Assembly: GCF_030818075.1 (NCBI RefSeq)
Contig: NZ_JAUSZZ010000001.1
Location: 2,356,001 to 2,420,000, forward strand
DNA from: Microbacterium proteolyticum
GTDB taxonomy: Bacteria > Actinomycetota > Actinomycetes > Actinomycetales > Microbacteriaceae
DNA length: 64,000 nucleotides
Direction: 5' to 3'
Made by a program: the position numbers and the translations under genes. Numbering within the stretch: position 1 is the stretch's first letter; each line of letters starts with the position of its first letter. Shown one piece after another: positions 1 through 7,884 of the stretch. The notes beneath the pieces are model-generated. The model was given only the letters and a program-made list of their open reading frames with translations, made no database searches and was not told the origin of the DNA.

Positions 1-165
1 GACGACGACGACCTCACGCCCCGCGTACTCCGAAGCCAGGGTCTCTGCGACCTCACGCGCTTGCGCGCGGCCGGTGTCGTTGAGGGGGATGTCGGTCGAG
101 CCCTGGATGCGACCGCCGGAGTTCCAGTCGGTCTCACCGTGGCGTACGAGGGTGAGGATCGTCAC
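1..165 (-). CDS. histidine phosphatase family protein (partial, N-terminus only)
   Basis: Only the first 55 codons lie in the window; the rest runs off the left edge. The product begins MTILTLVRHGETDWNSGG, containing the RHGE signature of the phosphoglycerate mutase-like histidine phosphatases, in which the His is phosphorylated during catalysis. The substrate cannot be told from this fragment; metabolite phosphatases of the cobalamin or phosphoglycerate mutase type are the usual options. The GTG start at 165 is supported by a TAGGCT hexamer at 172-177, six bases upstream, which suggests a leaderless transcript. No Shine-Dalgarno sequence is visible. Confidence 0.85.
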   Translation of the reverse strand, partial: MTILTLVRHGETDWNSGGRIQGSTDIPLNDTGRAQAREVAETLASEYAGREVVVV

Positions 166-171
166 GCGTCG

Positions 172-177
172 AGCCTA
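172..177 (-). promoter_or_regulatory. -10 hexamer TAGGCT of a leaderless gene
   Basis: TAGGCT on the minus strand ends six bases before the GTG start at 165. It is one of about fifteen identically placed hexamers in the window and fixes the start of the phosphatase gene. No convincing -35 element is visible. Confidence 0.55.
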
Positions 178-354
178 ACCCGGGGTGGCATCCGTGGTCC
201 CGGCGGGGGACGGGGTGCGACCCGCGCGTTCGGGAAAGTCCTGGCGTGAGAGGCGTTGGCAGCGGAGGAGAGAGGAGGAGGGGAGGATGCCGGGCGGCGG
301 TTCATCCTCCGCTCGCCCCTCGTCCTCCGCTGGTCACTCCGGAGCGCGCGGGCC

Positions 355-605
355 CGCGTCAGAGGTGCCCGGGAGCCGCCCGGCCGGTGCTCGCAGGACG
401 TCGGTCGTGCCACCGCGCGCCCGAAAACCGCGGCAGAGCAGGCCCGGCGGCGGCTGGTGTTCGCCGCGCGTCGGTCGTGCCGTGTCAGAGCTGCCCCGGC
501 AGCGGTTGGTGCTCGCAGTGCGCCGGACACGCCACCGAGGTGCCGTGTCAGAGCAGTCCGGGGAGCCGCTGCGCCAGCGCCCGCAGCGCGTCGGTCGTGC
601 CGCCG
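355..605. repeat. degenerate tandem copies of the sirtuin gene 3' end
   Basis: The gap from 166 to 547 has no convincing gene but holds imperfect copies of the last ~60 bp of the sirtuin gene. Four units can be aligned near 355-416, 430-481, 483-540 and 541-605, the last being the gene end itself. Shared blocks are CGTCGGTCGTGCC (near 399, 469 and 589) and GTCAGAG, which contains the complement of the stop codon (TCA at 359, 485 and 548). The unit at 430 lacks the stop. Spacing between units is about 50-75 bp and identity is modest. I see no other gene or RNA here. Confidence 0.6.
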
Positions 606-1396
606 TCGATCTTGACCGTCGCGCGCTGATCGGCCCGTGTCTCGCCGCGGTTGATGATGACGACCGGCAGGCGCTTGCGTCGCGCGCGCTCGACCAGCCG
701 GATGCCCGAGTTCACGACGAGCGACGACCCCGCCACGACGAGCGCGCCACTGGTGTGGACGAGCTGTTCCGCCTCGCGGAACTTCTCGACCGGGATGTAC
801 TCGCCGAAGAACACGACGTCGGGCTTGAGGGTCCCGCCGCACACCGAGCACGACGGAACGACGAAGCCGTCAGCCGAGGCCGGGGTCACATCGCCGTCCG
901 GGCCCAGCTCCACGTTCTCGGGCAGCGTGATCCAGGGGTTATCGGCCTCGACGCGCTCGGCGAGGTCGCGGCGGTCGAAGACCTGGCCGCACTGCAGGCA
1001 CCCCACCCGGCGCATCGTTCCGTGCAGCTCGACGACGCGCCCGCTGCCGGCGCGCACGTGCAGACCGTCGACGTTCTGCGTGACGACGCCGTTGGCGACC
1101 CCCGCGGCCTCGAGGTCGGCGAGGGCACGGTGACCGTCGTTCGGCTCGGCCGCAGCAAAGACCTTCCACCCGAGATGACTGCCCACCCAGTAGCGGCGGC
1201 GCGCCTCGGCGCTGGCGAGGAACTGCTGCGCGGTCATCGGCGTGCGCGTGGGAGCACCCTTGCCGCGGTAGTCGGGGATGCCCGAATCGGTCGAAACGCC
1301 TGCCCCGGTGAGCACGGCGATGCGACGGCCCGCGAGCACCTCGACAGCCCGATCGATGGATGCCGAGAACCCGGCATCCTTCGTCGTGTCGATCAT
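548..1396 (-). CDS. Sir2 family NAD-dependent protein deacetylase
   Basis: A 282-residue sirtuin that would use NAD+ to remove acyl groups from protein lysines, releasing nicotinamide and O-acyl-ADP-ribose. The NAD-binding motif GAGVSTDSGIPDYRG starts near residue 31. TQNVDGLH and the catalytic His of ELHGTMRR follow, and a four-cysteine zinc site is formed by CLQC and CSVC. The ATG at 1396 is preceded by GGAGGT, so I prefer it to a longer frame reaching 1585. The gene is divergent from the RNA methyltransferase gene; the 178-bp gap between them carries a 20-bp inverted repeat. Its 3' end has been partly duplicated downstream. The protein substrate is unknown. Confidence 0.93.
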   Translation of the reverse strand: MIDTTKDAGFSASIDRAVEVLAGRRIAVLTGAGVSTDSGIPDYRGKGAPTRTPMTAQQFLASAEARRRYWVGSHLGWKVFAAAEPNDGHRALADLEAAGVANGVVTQNVDGLHVRAGSGRVVELHGTMRRVGCLQCGQVFDRRDLAERVEADNPWITLPENVELGPDGDVTPASADGFVVPSCSVCGGTLKPDVVFFGEYIPVEKFREAEQLVHTSGALVVAGSSLVVNSGIRLVERARRKRLPVVIINRGETRADQRATVKIDGGTTDALRALAQRLPGLL

Positions 1397-1464
1397 GCAC
1401 ACCTCCGTCTCGGAAGAGTCTAGGGCGGCGCGCCGACACCCGGCTCGCGCGGCCCGTCCGGTGT

Positions 1465-1522
1465 CGAGTGTCCAGGACACGCCGTGGCCGTGCTCGTCTG
1501 TGCGGCGTGTCGTGGACACTCG
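1465..1522. repeat. 20-bp inverted repeat between divergent genes
   Basis: The arms CGAGTGTCCAGGACACGCCG (1465-1484) and its complement at 1503-1522 match at 19 of 20 positions around an 18-base spacer. Each arm is itself nearly palindromic around GTGTCC/GGACAC. It lies between the sirtuin start (1396) and the methyltransferase start (1575), so it could be an operator for one or both genes or a cruciform or attenuator structure. No T-tract follows it. Confidence 0.7.
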
Positions 1523-1574
1523 CCGGGATCGTCGGGGCAGGGCGCGGGGTTCCGGCGGCTGGCACGATGGGACG

Positions 1575-2381
1575 ATGCCCGTCATCCCCCTCGACTCCGC
1601 TGACGACCCGCGCCTCGCCGACTACCGCGACCTGACCGACGTGTCGCTGCGACGGGTGAGCGAGCCCGCGGGCGGGCTCTACATCGCTGAGTCGTCGAAG
1701 GTGCTCGACCGGGCGCTCCGTGCCGGGCACCGCCCTCGGTCGGTGCTCGTGCAGGAGAAGTTCCTCGCCGACGCGCTCGCGCTCGTGGGTGAGGATGCGG
1801 AGGTGTACGTGGTCCCGGCCGAGATCGCCGAGCAGGTCACCGGGTACACCGTGCACCGGGGGCTGCTGGCATCCATGCATCGCCCCGCCTTGGCATCCGT
1901 CGCCGAGGTCGTGAAAGACGCCCGGCTCGTCGTGGTGCTCGAAGACATCGTCGACCACACCAACATCGGCGCCGCCTTCCGCTCGGCAGCGGCCCTCGGA
2001 GCGGATGCCGTGCTCGTGACGCCCCGGTGCGCCGACCCGCTGTACCGGCGAAGCGTGCGCGTGAGCATGGGCACCGTCTTCCAGGTGCCGTGGACGCGGC
2101 TGCCGGAGTGGTCGGACGCCGCGCCGCTCCTGCACGACGCGGGGCTGCACCTCGCGGCGCTCGCGCTGTCGGACGACGCGGTCACGCTCGACGCGTTCTC
2201 GGCCGCGGGTCATGAGCGCGTCGCGCTGCTGATGGGAGCCGAGGGCGACGGGCTGAGCCGCCACGCGCTCGCCGCGGCTGACACGGTCGTCACGATCCCG
2301 ATGGCCGGGGGAGTGGACTCCCTCAACGTCGCCGCGGCGAGCGCGGTCGCGCTGTGGGAGCTGGGGCGCGGGCGGCGCTGA
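1575..2381 (+). CDS. TrmH/SpoU family RNA methyltransferase
   Basis: A 268-residue protein of the SPOUT class, which methylates ribose 2'-OH in rRNA or tRNA using S-adenosylmethionine. The C-terminal half has the SpoU signature: the IVDHTNIGAAFRSAAALGAD block, then LLMGAEGDGLSRHAL and IPMAGGVDSLNVAAASAVAL, which build the knotted SAM site. The N-terminal ~100 residues look like the usual L30e-like RNA-binding domain. The ATG at 1575 has CACGAT exactly six bases upstream, consistent with leaderless expression, and marks where homology begins. The exact modified nucleotide cannot be read from sequence. Confidence 0.92.
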   Translation: MPVIPLDSADDPRLADYRDLTDVSLRRVSEPAGGLYIAESSKVLDRALRAGHRPRSVLVQEKFLADALALVGEDAEVYVVPAEIAEQVTGYTVHRGLLASMHRPALASVAEVVKDARLVVVLEDIVDHTNIGAAFRSAAALGADAVLVTPRCADPLYRRSVRVSMGTVFQVPWTRLPEWSDAAPLLHDAGLHLAALALSDDAVTLDAFSAAGHERVALLMGAEGDGLSRHALAAADTVVTIPMAGGVDSLNVAAASAVALWELGRGRR

Positions 2382-2452
2382 GCCCGAGCGACGCGTTTCG
2401 CGGCCAGTTCCTGCGGTACTGTGCGGAAGCAATCGACTCGAGAGGCCTCCCG

Positions 2453-3064
2453 ATGAGCATTGCGTTCCTGCTGACCACCCTGGTCGTCGTCGCCACACCC
2501 GGCACCGGTGCGGTGTACTCGATCGCCGCGGGCCTCTCCCGCGGTTCGAGGGCCGGTGTGGTCGCCGCTTTCGGCTGCACGCTGGGCGTCGTGCCGCACA
2601 TGATCGCCGCCATCACGGGGCTTGCCGCGATCCTCAACGCGTCGGCGGTCGCGTTCCAGACCATCAAGTGGCTGGGCGTGGCCTACCTGCTGTATCTCGC
2701 GTGGCAGGTGTGGCGCGATCGTTCCCTCATCGAGGTGGATGCCGACTCTTCACCCGTGTCGTTCTGGACGGTCATCCGTACGGCGGTGCTCATCAACCTC
2801 CTCAACCCGAAGCTGACCATCTTCTTCTTCGCCTTCCTGCCGCAGTTCGTGCCCGCGGGGGAGGCGGACGGCACCTGGCACATGATCGGTCTGAGCCTGG
2901 TGTTCATGGCGTTGACGTTCGTCGTCTTCGCGCTGTACGGCGTCTTCGCGGCGGCGATGCGGGCCCAGGTCATCACGCGCCCGAAGGTCATGGCCTGGCT
3001 GCGCCGGACGTTCGCCGCGACGTACGTGCTGCTCGCCGGGCGCCTGGCTCTCGAGAGCCGGTGA
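2453..3064 (+). CDS. LysE family translocator
   Basis: A 203-residue inner-membrane protein of the LysE/RhtB amino-acid exporter family. The opening MSIAFLLTTLVVVATPGTGA carries the family's PGTG/PGPG-type motif at the end of the first membrane helix. Hydrophobic stretches suggest five or six helices, with a conserved NLLNPK region in the middle. The ATG at 2453 follows a GAGAGG Shine-Dalgarno sequence and removes 33 unlikely upstream residues. The exported substrate (an amino acid such as threonine, homoserine or lysine, or another small metabolite) cannot be assigned. The gene faces the SGNH hydrolase gene at 3191-4051. Confidence 0.9.
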   Translation: MSIAFLLTTLVVVATPGTGAVYSIAAGLSRGSRAGVVAAFGCTLGVVPHMIAAITGLAAILNASAVAFQTIKWLGVAYLLYLAWQVWRDRSLIEVDADSSPVSFWTVIRTAVLINLLNPKLTIFFFAFLPQFVPAGEADGTWHMIGLSLVFMALTFVVFALYGVFAAAMRAQVITRPKVMAWLRRTFAATYVLLAGRLALESR

Positions 3065-3190
3065 GAGCGCGTCACTGAGGCCGGCGTCGCGGACAGCGGT
3101 GAAGCCCGGGTCTCGGCCGGGCTGAGGCCTGTGTTCCCGGGCGGGCTGGGGCCTGCCCTGGGCGCGGCCCATCGTGTGTCCGGGCGGTCC
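3065..3190. other. convergent intergenic gap with weak repeats
   Basis: A 126-bp gap between the convergent LysE and SGNH genes. It contains loosely related blocks (near 3076, 3123 and 3184) that resemble the 3' end of the SGNH gene, for example CTGAGGCCGGCG against CTCAGACCGGCG. The similarity is weak. No clear terminator is visible. Confidence 0.3.
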
Positions 3191-4051
3191 TCAGACCGGC
3201 GTCCCGGGCGAGGCCGCGGCATCCGGACCCGGCGCGAGGGTGATGACGGGCAGCGGCTCGGGCCGCTTCGCCTGGATGTGGTCGCCCGACGACTGGTGCC
3301 GCAGCCGCCGCAGAACCCACGGAACCAGGTACGAGCGCGCCCAGACGAGGTCCTTCTCGCGCGCGGCGCGCCAGGTCGTGGCGGTCAGTGCCTCGGGCTG
3401 CTGCGGCTGCAGGTCGTTCGGCACGTTGAGCGCTCGCAGCACCATCCGGGCCACCTCGTGATGACCGAGCGCGTTGTAGTGCAGCCGGTCGTCGTCGAAG
3501 AAGCGCATGTCCTGCACTTCTTTCAGTCCCCACTGATCGGCGACGACGCAGTCGTGAACGTCCGCGATCGCGCGGATGTTCTCGTTGTAGATCGCGACCT
3601 TGCCCCGGATGCCACGGAACACGGGCGTGAACTCGGTGTCGATCGCCGTGAAAACGACGACGGTGGCGTTGTCGCGACGCAGGCGGATGACGGCATCCTC
3701 GAACTGCTGGGCGACGGCGTCGGGATCGCTGCCCGGACGGATCACGTCATTGCCGCCGGCGGAGAACGTGATGAGGTCGGGCTTGAGCGCCAACGCGGGC
3801 TCGATCTGGTCGGCGACGATCTGCCCGATGAGCTTGCCGCGTACGGCGAGATTGGCGTATGCGAAGTCGTCGACCTGGGATGCCAGAACCTCGGCGACGC
3901 GATCGGCCCACCCCCGGTGGCCGCCGTCGGGCAGCGGGTCGCCGATGCCCTCGGTGAACGAGTCGCCGATGGCGACGAAGCGGCGCCAGGGGTGCGTGCC
4001 GGAATTGTCGGGCGAGGGCGAGGTGCGGGGCGAGTGCGGATCGAGTGTCAT
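3191..4051 (-). CDS. SGNH/GDSL hydrolase family protein
   Basis: A 286-residue serine esterase/lipase-type hydrolase. Block I is FVAIGDSFTEG near residue 26 (nucleophile Ser in GDS). Block III is SAGGNDVIRP and block V is DRLHYNALGHHEVA with the Asp-x-x-His pair, so all catalytic elements are present. No signal peptide is evident, so it is probably cytoplasmic. The ATG at 4051 has a good upstream GAGGAGG. A clear paralogue sits at 30924-31715, sharing GDSFTEG, the AYANLAVRGKLIGQIVADQ-like stretch and the GGND block. The natural ester substrate is unknown. Confidence 0.92.
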   Translation of the reverse strand: MTLDPHSPRTSPSPDNSGTHPWRRFVAIGDSFTEGIGDPLPDGGHRGWADRVAEVLASQVDDFAYANLAVRGKLIGQIVADQIEPALALKPDLITFSAGGNDVIRPGSDPDAVAQQFEDAVIRLRRDNATVVVFTAIDTEFTPVFRGIRGKVAIYNENIRAIADVHDCVVADQWGLKEVQDMRFFDDDRLHYNALGHHEVARMVLRALNVPNDLQPQQPEALTATTWRAAREKDLVWARSYLVPWVLRRLRHQSSGDHIQAKRPEPLPVITLAPGPDAAASPGTPV

Positions 4052-4234
4052 TCGAAACCTCCTCGTCCAGGCTAACCCCGGGTCCCGACACGGCCCAGAG
4101 TCGTCCAGCCGTCCCCGATGAAACCCTCATCGCGTTTACCGCCGATGAGGCGCCGGAACGACTCACAGGCCGCCGCCGCGGCCCGTCTCCGTGACCTATC
4201 GTTGATGTTCGCGCTCGCGAGGGAAGGAGGTTCG

Positions 4235-6490
4235 ATGCTGGAAGAACAAGCCCGCACCCCGAACCTCCCGCACACGCCGTCGGAGACGGATGCCGAGACC
4301 CCGGCGCGCATCGCCAGTCCCGGTCCCGCGGTATCCCCGGCGCGCATCGCCAGCCCCGGCCCGGTCGCGAGTCCTGGCCCGGTCGCGAGTCCCGGCCCGG
4401 TTGCGAGCGCCGGCCCGGTCGCGAGTCCTGGCCCGGTTGCGAGCGCCGGCCCGGTTGCGAGTCCCGGCCCGGTTGCGAGTCCCGGCCCGGTCGCGAACAC
4501 GGTGCCCGCGGCATCCGCCCACGCGCCCGTCACCGCCCCCGCGGCGCCGGACGTCGCGTCCGCGCCGGTCCCCGCGGCATCCGCCCCCGCCGACCCGTCG
4601 CACGCCACCGCCCCGATCGCCGACCACGCCATCCCCGGCGAAGAACCCACGTCGGTCGACGGCGTCGAACCCCACTTCGGCTCGTTCGCCGCCGAGCACC
4701 TCTCGCCGTCGTTCCCGCAGCGCGCGCCGTGGGGAACCGCGCAGCGCCTGCGTGCCTGGCAGGCCGAGGCGCTCGACCTCTACTTCGGCCTCGACGGACC
4801 CGACGGCGAGGGCAAAGGACCCCGCGACTTCCTCGCCGCCGCCACCCCCGGCGCCGGTAAGACCACGTTCGCCCTGCGCCTCGCGTCCGAGCTCATGCGC
4901 CGTCGCGTCGTCGACCGCATCGTCGTGGTCGCCCCCACCGAGCACCTCAAGACCCAGTGGGCCGAGGCGGCCGCGCGGGTCGGCATCCGTCTCGATCCCT
5001 TCTTCTCCAACCGCCACGCCACGCCCTCGCGGCAGTACCACGGCGTTGCGGTCACGTACGCGCAGGTCGCCGTGAAGGCCGAGGTGCACCAGCGCCTGAC
5101 GATGGATGCCAGGACACTCGTCATCCTCGACGAGGTGCACCACGGCGGCGACGCCCTGAGCTGGGGAGACGCGCTGCGCGAGGCCTACAGCCGCGCGACG
5201 CGCCGCCTGCTGCTGTCGGGAACGCCGTTCCGCAGCGACACCGCGCCGATCCCGTTCGTGGAGTACCACCCGAACGCCAAGGGCATCCGGCTCTCGCGCA
5301 CCGACTACGCCTACGGCTACAAACGCGCCCTCGAAGACGGCGTTGTGCGCCCGGTCTTCTTCCTCGTCTACGCCGGCCAGATGCGCTGGCGCACCAAAGC
5401 GGGCGAAGAGATGGAGGCCCAGCTCGGCCAGGACAACACCAAAGACATCACCTCGCAGGCCTGGCGCACCGCGCTCGACCCGAACGGCGACTGGATCCCG
5501 GCCGTCCTCCGCTCCGCCGATCGTCGCCTGACCGAGGTGCGCGAGACGGTTCCGGATGCCGGGGGCCTGGTCATCGCGACCGACCAGACCGCCGCGCGGG
5601 CGTACGCCGCCATCCTCGAAGACATCGGCGGCGAGAAGGTCACCGTCGTCCTGTCCGACGAAGCCGAGGCGTCGAGTCGTATCGAGGAGTTCTCGAAGGG
5701 CACGAGCCGCTGGATGGTCGCCGTCCGCATGGTGTCGGAGGGCGTCGACGTCCCACGCCTCGCCGTCGGCGTGTACGCCACGAGCGCCTCGACGCCGCTG
5801 TTCTTCGCCCAGGCCATCGGCCGTTTCGTGCGCGCTCGCCGTCGTGGTGAGACGGCGAGCGTGTTCCTGCCGAACGTGCCGCAGCTGCTCGCCCTCGCCG
5901 GTGAGATGGAGGCGCAGCGCGAGCACGCCCTCGACCGCGACAGCGACGCGGACGACCAGTGGAACGCCGAAGAAGACATGATGGATGCCGCCGAGCGCGA
6001 GGACAAGGCCTCCGACGCGCTCGAGCAGGAGTTCGAGTACCAGGCCCTCGGGTCGCTCGCGCACTTCGACCGCGTGCTCTTCGACGGCCAGGAATTCGGC
6101 CAGCTCGCCGTGCCCGGGACGATCGAGGAGGAGGAGTTCCTCGGCATCCCGGGCCTTCTCGAACCCGAGCAGGTGCACGAGGTGCTCATGTCGCGGGCGA
6201 CGCGGCAGTCGCGACACCGCTCCACCCGCGAGGCGACAGAGAAGGAGAGCGGCATCGAGCCGCCGAGCGTCGACGACGGCGGCCTGCCGGGGCCGCTCCA
6301 TCGCACCCTCAAGGAGCAGCGGCAACTGCTCAACACCATGGTGGGTCTGTACGCGCGCCAGAGCGGCGAGCCGCACGGTCTCGTGCACGCCGAGCTCCGC
6401 CGCATCTGCGGGGGGCCCGCCGTGTCGCACGCCACCGTCGCGCAGCTGCAGGCACGCATCGACGTGCTGCGCAAGCGCGTGCATTCCTGA
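4235..6490 (+). CDS. DEAD/DEAH-box (SF2) helicase with Pro/Ala repeat N-terminus
   Basis: A 751-residue superfamily 2 ATPase. Walker A is TPGAGKT near residue 205, the DEVH box (LVILDEVHH) is near 298, motif III is LLLSGTPFRS near 327, and motif VI is QAIGRFVRARR near 525. This is the order of a UvrB/RecG-like or restriction-type DEAD helicase core. The N-terminal ~140 residues are low-complexity and encoded by an 18-bp minisatellite. The C-terminal ~200 residues are acidic and then basic, with no domain I recognise. The ATG at 4235 follows a strong GGAAGGAGG; an in-frame ATG at 4118 lacks one. It stands alone, and its nucleic-acid target and role are unknown. Confidence 0.9.
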   Translation: MLEEQARTPNLPHTPSETDAETPARIASPGPAVSPARIASPGPVASPGPVASPGPVASAGPVASPGPVASAGPVASPGPVASPGPVANTVPAASAHAPVTAPAAPDVASAPVPAASAPADPSHATAPIADHAIPGEEPTSVDGVEPHFGSFAAEHLSPSFPQRAPWGTAQRLRAWQAEALDLYFGLDGPDGEGKGPRDFLAAATPGAGKTTFALRLASELMRRRVVDRIVVVAPTEHLKTQWAEAAARVGIRLDPFFSNRHATPSRQYHGVAVTYAQVAVKAEVHQRLTMDARTLVILDEVHHGGDALSWGDALREAYSRATRRLLLSGTPFRSDTAPIPFVEYHPNAKGIRLSRTDYAYGYKRALEDGVVRPVFFLVYAGQMRWRTKAGEEMEAQLGQDNTKDITSQAWRTALDPNGDWIPAVLRSADRRLTEVRETVPDAGGLVIATDQTAARAYAAILEDIGGEKVTVVLSDEAEASSRIEEFSKGTSRWMVAVRMVSEGVDVPRLAVGVYATSASTPLFFAQAIGRFVRARRRGETASVFLPNVPQLLALAGEMEAQREHALDRDSDADDQWNAEEDMMDAAEREDKASDALEQEFEYQALGSLAHFDRVLFDGQEFGQLAVPGTIEEEEFLGIPGLLEPEQVHEVLMSRATRQSRHRSTREATEKESGIEPPSVDDGGLPGPLHRTLKEQRQLLNTMVGLYARQSGEPHGLVHAELRRICGGPAVSHATVAQLQARIDVLRKRVHS
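4358..4498 (+). repeat. 18-bp coding minisatellite (GPVASP repeats)
   Basis: Eight consecutive 18-base units encode GPVASP or GPVASA, the last ending GPVAN. Related but degenerate ARIASPGPA units precede them from about 4309. Units differ only by a few third-position and Pro/Ala changes, typical of slippage-prone coding repeats. The array lies in the disordered N-terminal extension of the helicase and keeps frame because 18 is a multiple of three. Confidence 0.9.
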
Positions 6491-6756
6491 GGCTCGCCTC
6501 CTGTTGCCCGACCATCCCCGCGGGCCGGTACGGCGACGCGGTTCCTCAGCCGGACGCGCGATGGCGCCGACGCGGAGCACGGCGTTCCCGGCCGTCTTCG
6601 CCGACCCGCTTCCGCGGTCCCGACGGGCGGGCACCGAGCCCCCGGCATCCGCGTCGATCCGGTCTTCGGAGGGCCGAAATGCTGTCAGTATCGGCCGACG
6701 CGCCCGGGCGCGGGGAACCGTCTCATTACGGTGGAGGGCGACCTGAAGGAGCCCGA

Positions 6757-7836
6757 GTGACGACCCTCGCCACCCCCACCGCCCGCGACCGCCGCCGCTG
6801 GGCGCGGTACCTCGTCGATGAGCGCGCCGAAGCGCGCGTGTATCGCGAGCTCGCCGCGCGTCGAACGGGCGAAGAGCGCGACATCCTGCTCGCGCTCGCC
6901 GAGGCCGAGGGCCGCCACGAGCAGCACTGGATCGACCTGCTGGGCGAGAAGCCGCAGCGTCTGCCGCACCCCGGCGTCGGCACCCGCCTGCTGGCGTGGA
7001 TGGCCCGCCGCTTCGGGTCGATCTTCGTGCTCGCGCTCGCTCAGAACGCCGAGGCCCGCTCGCCCTACGCCGACGAGCCCTACGCGACGGCCGCCATGGC
7101 GGCCGATGAGCGGGTTCACCACGAGGTCGTCCGCGGACTCGCCGCGCGCGGGCGCCGGCGCCTGTCGGGGACCTTTCGCGCCGCCGTCTTCGGCGCGAAC
7201 GACGGCCTCGTCTCCAACCTGGCACTCGTCATGGGCGTCGGCGCCACCGGTGTCGCCCCCAGCTTCGTGCTGTTCAGCGGCATCGCCGGGCTGCTGGCGG
7301 GCGCTCTGTCGATGGGCGCGGGCGAGTTCGTGTCGGTGCGGTCGCAGCGCGAGCTGCTCCAAGCCACCGAGGAGAGCGATTTCGCCGACTCCGCCCTGCC
7401 CCACCTGGACCTGGATGCCAACGAGCTCGCCCTGGTCTACCGCACGCGCGGCATGGACCCGGATGACGCCCTCGCCAAGGCCCGCGAGGTCGTCACAGCC
7501 GCTCAGGCGGGCACCGCACCGGCTGCCGCGGCGCCGGGGGAGAACGCTCACGACGTCGTCGGCAGCGCCTGGGGTGCGTCGATCTCGAGCTTCCTGTTCT
7601 TCGCCTCGGGTGCCATCGTCCCCGTGCTGCCGTGGATCCTCGGTATGAGCGGTCTCGGGGCCGTCGTGCTCGCGCTCGTGCTCGTCGGCATCGCCCTGAT
7701 GGGCACCGGTGCCATGGTGGGCCTGCTCTCGGGCGCGTCGCCGCTCAAGCGCGGCCTGCGGCAGCTCGCGATCGGCTTCGGTGCGGCGGCGGTCACCTAC
7801 GTGCTCGGTCTGGCGTTCGGGGTCACCGCGGCCTGA
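6757..7836 (+). CDS. VIT1/CCC1 transporter family protein with ferritin-like domain
   Basis: A 359-residue protein with two parts. Residues ~1-135 form a rubrerythrin/ferritin-like di-metal domain, with Glu/His pairs in EAEGRHEQHW and DERVHHEVV. Residues ~140-359 are a VIT1/CCC1 membrane domain beginning FRAAVFGANDGLVSNLALVMG, with about five membrane helices and a charged linker between helices 2 and 3. Related proteins carry Fe2+ or Mn2+ across membranes. The GTG at 6757 follows AAGGAG; the frame stays open far upstream but with no coding character. The 266-bp gap before it shows nothing recognisable. The transported metal and direction are inferred only from family. Confidence 0.9.
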   Translation: MTTLATPTARDRRRWARYLVDERAEARVYRELAARRTGEERDILLALAEAEGRHEQHWIDLLGEKPQRLPHPGVGTRLLAWMARRFGSIFVLALAQNAEARSPYADEPYATAAMAADERVHHEVVRGLAARGRRRLSGTFRAAVFGANDGLVSNLALVMGVGATGVAPSFVLFSGIAGLLAGALSMGAGEFVSVRSQRELLQATEESDFADSALPHLDLDANELALVYRTRGMDPDDALAKAREVVTAAQAGTAPAAAAPGENAHDVVGSAWGASISSFLFFASGAIVPVLPWILGMSGLGAVVLALVLVGIALMGTGAMVGLLSGASPLKRGLRQLAIGFGAAAVTYVLGLAFGVTAA

Positions 7837-7884
7837 CGCGAAGCCCGGGACCGCGGTCGGGCCGCGCGGCGGCGCGGGTCGGCT

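Noticed and set aside
4196..7225. A 1009-codon open frame on the minus strand opposite the helicase gene
   Set aside because: It is the antisense shadow of a real gene in high-GC DNA; composition is Arg/Gly/Ala-rich with no domains, and the plus-strand helicase motifs are clear.
4235..7836. A defence island formed by the helicase and its neighbours
   Set aside because: There is no nuclease, methyltransferase or other defence partner; the next gene is a metal transporter-type protein on a separate transcript.
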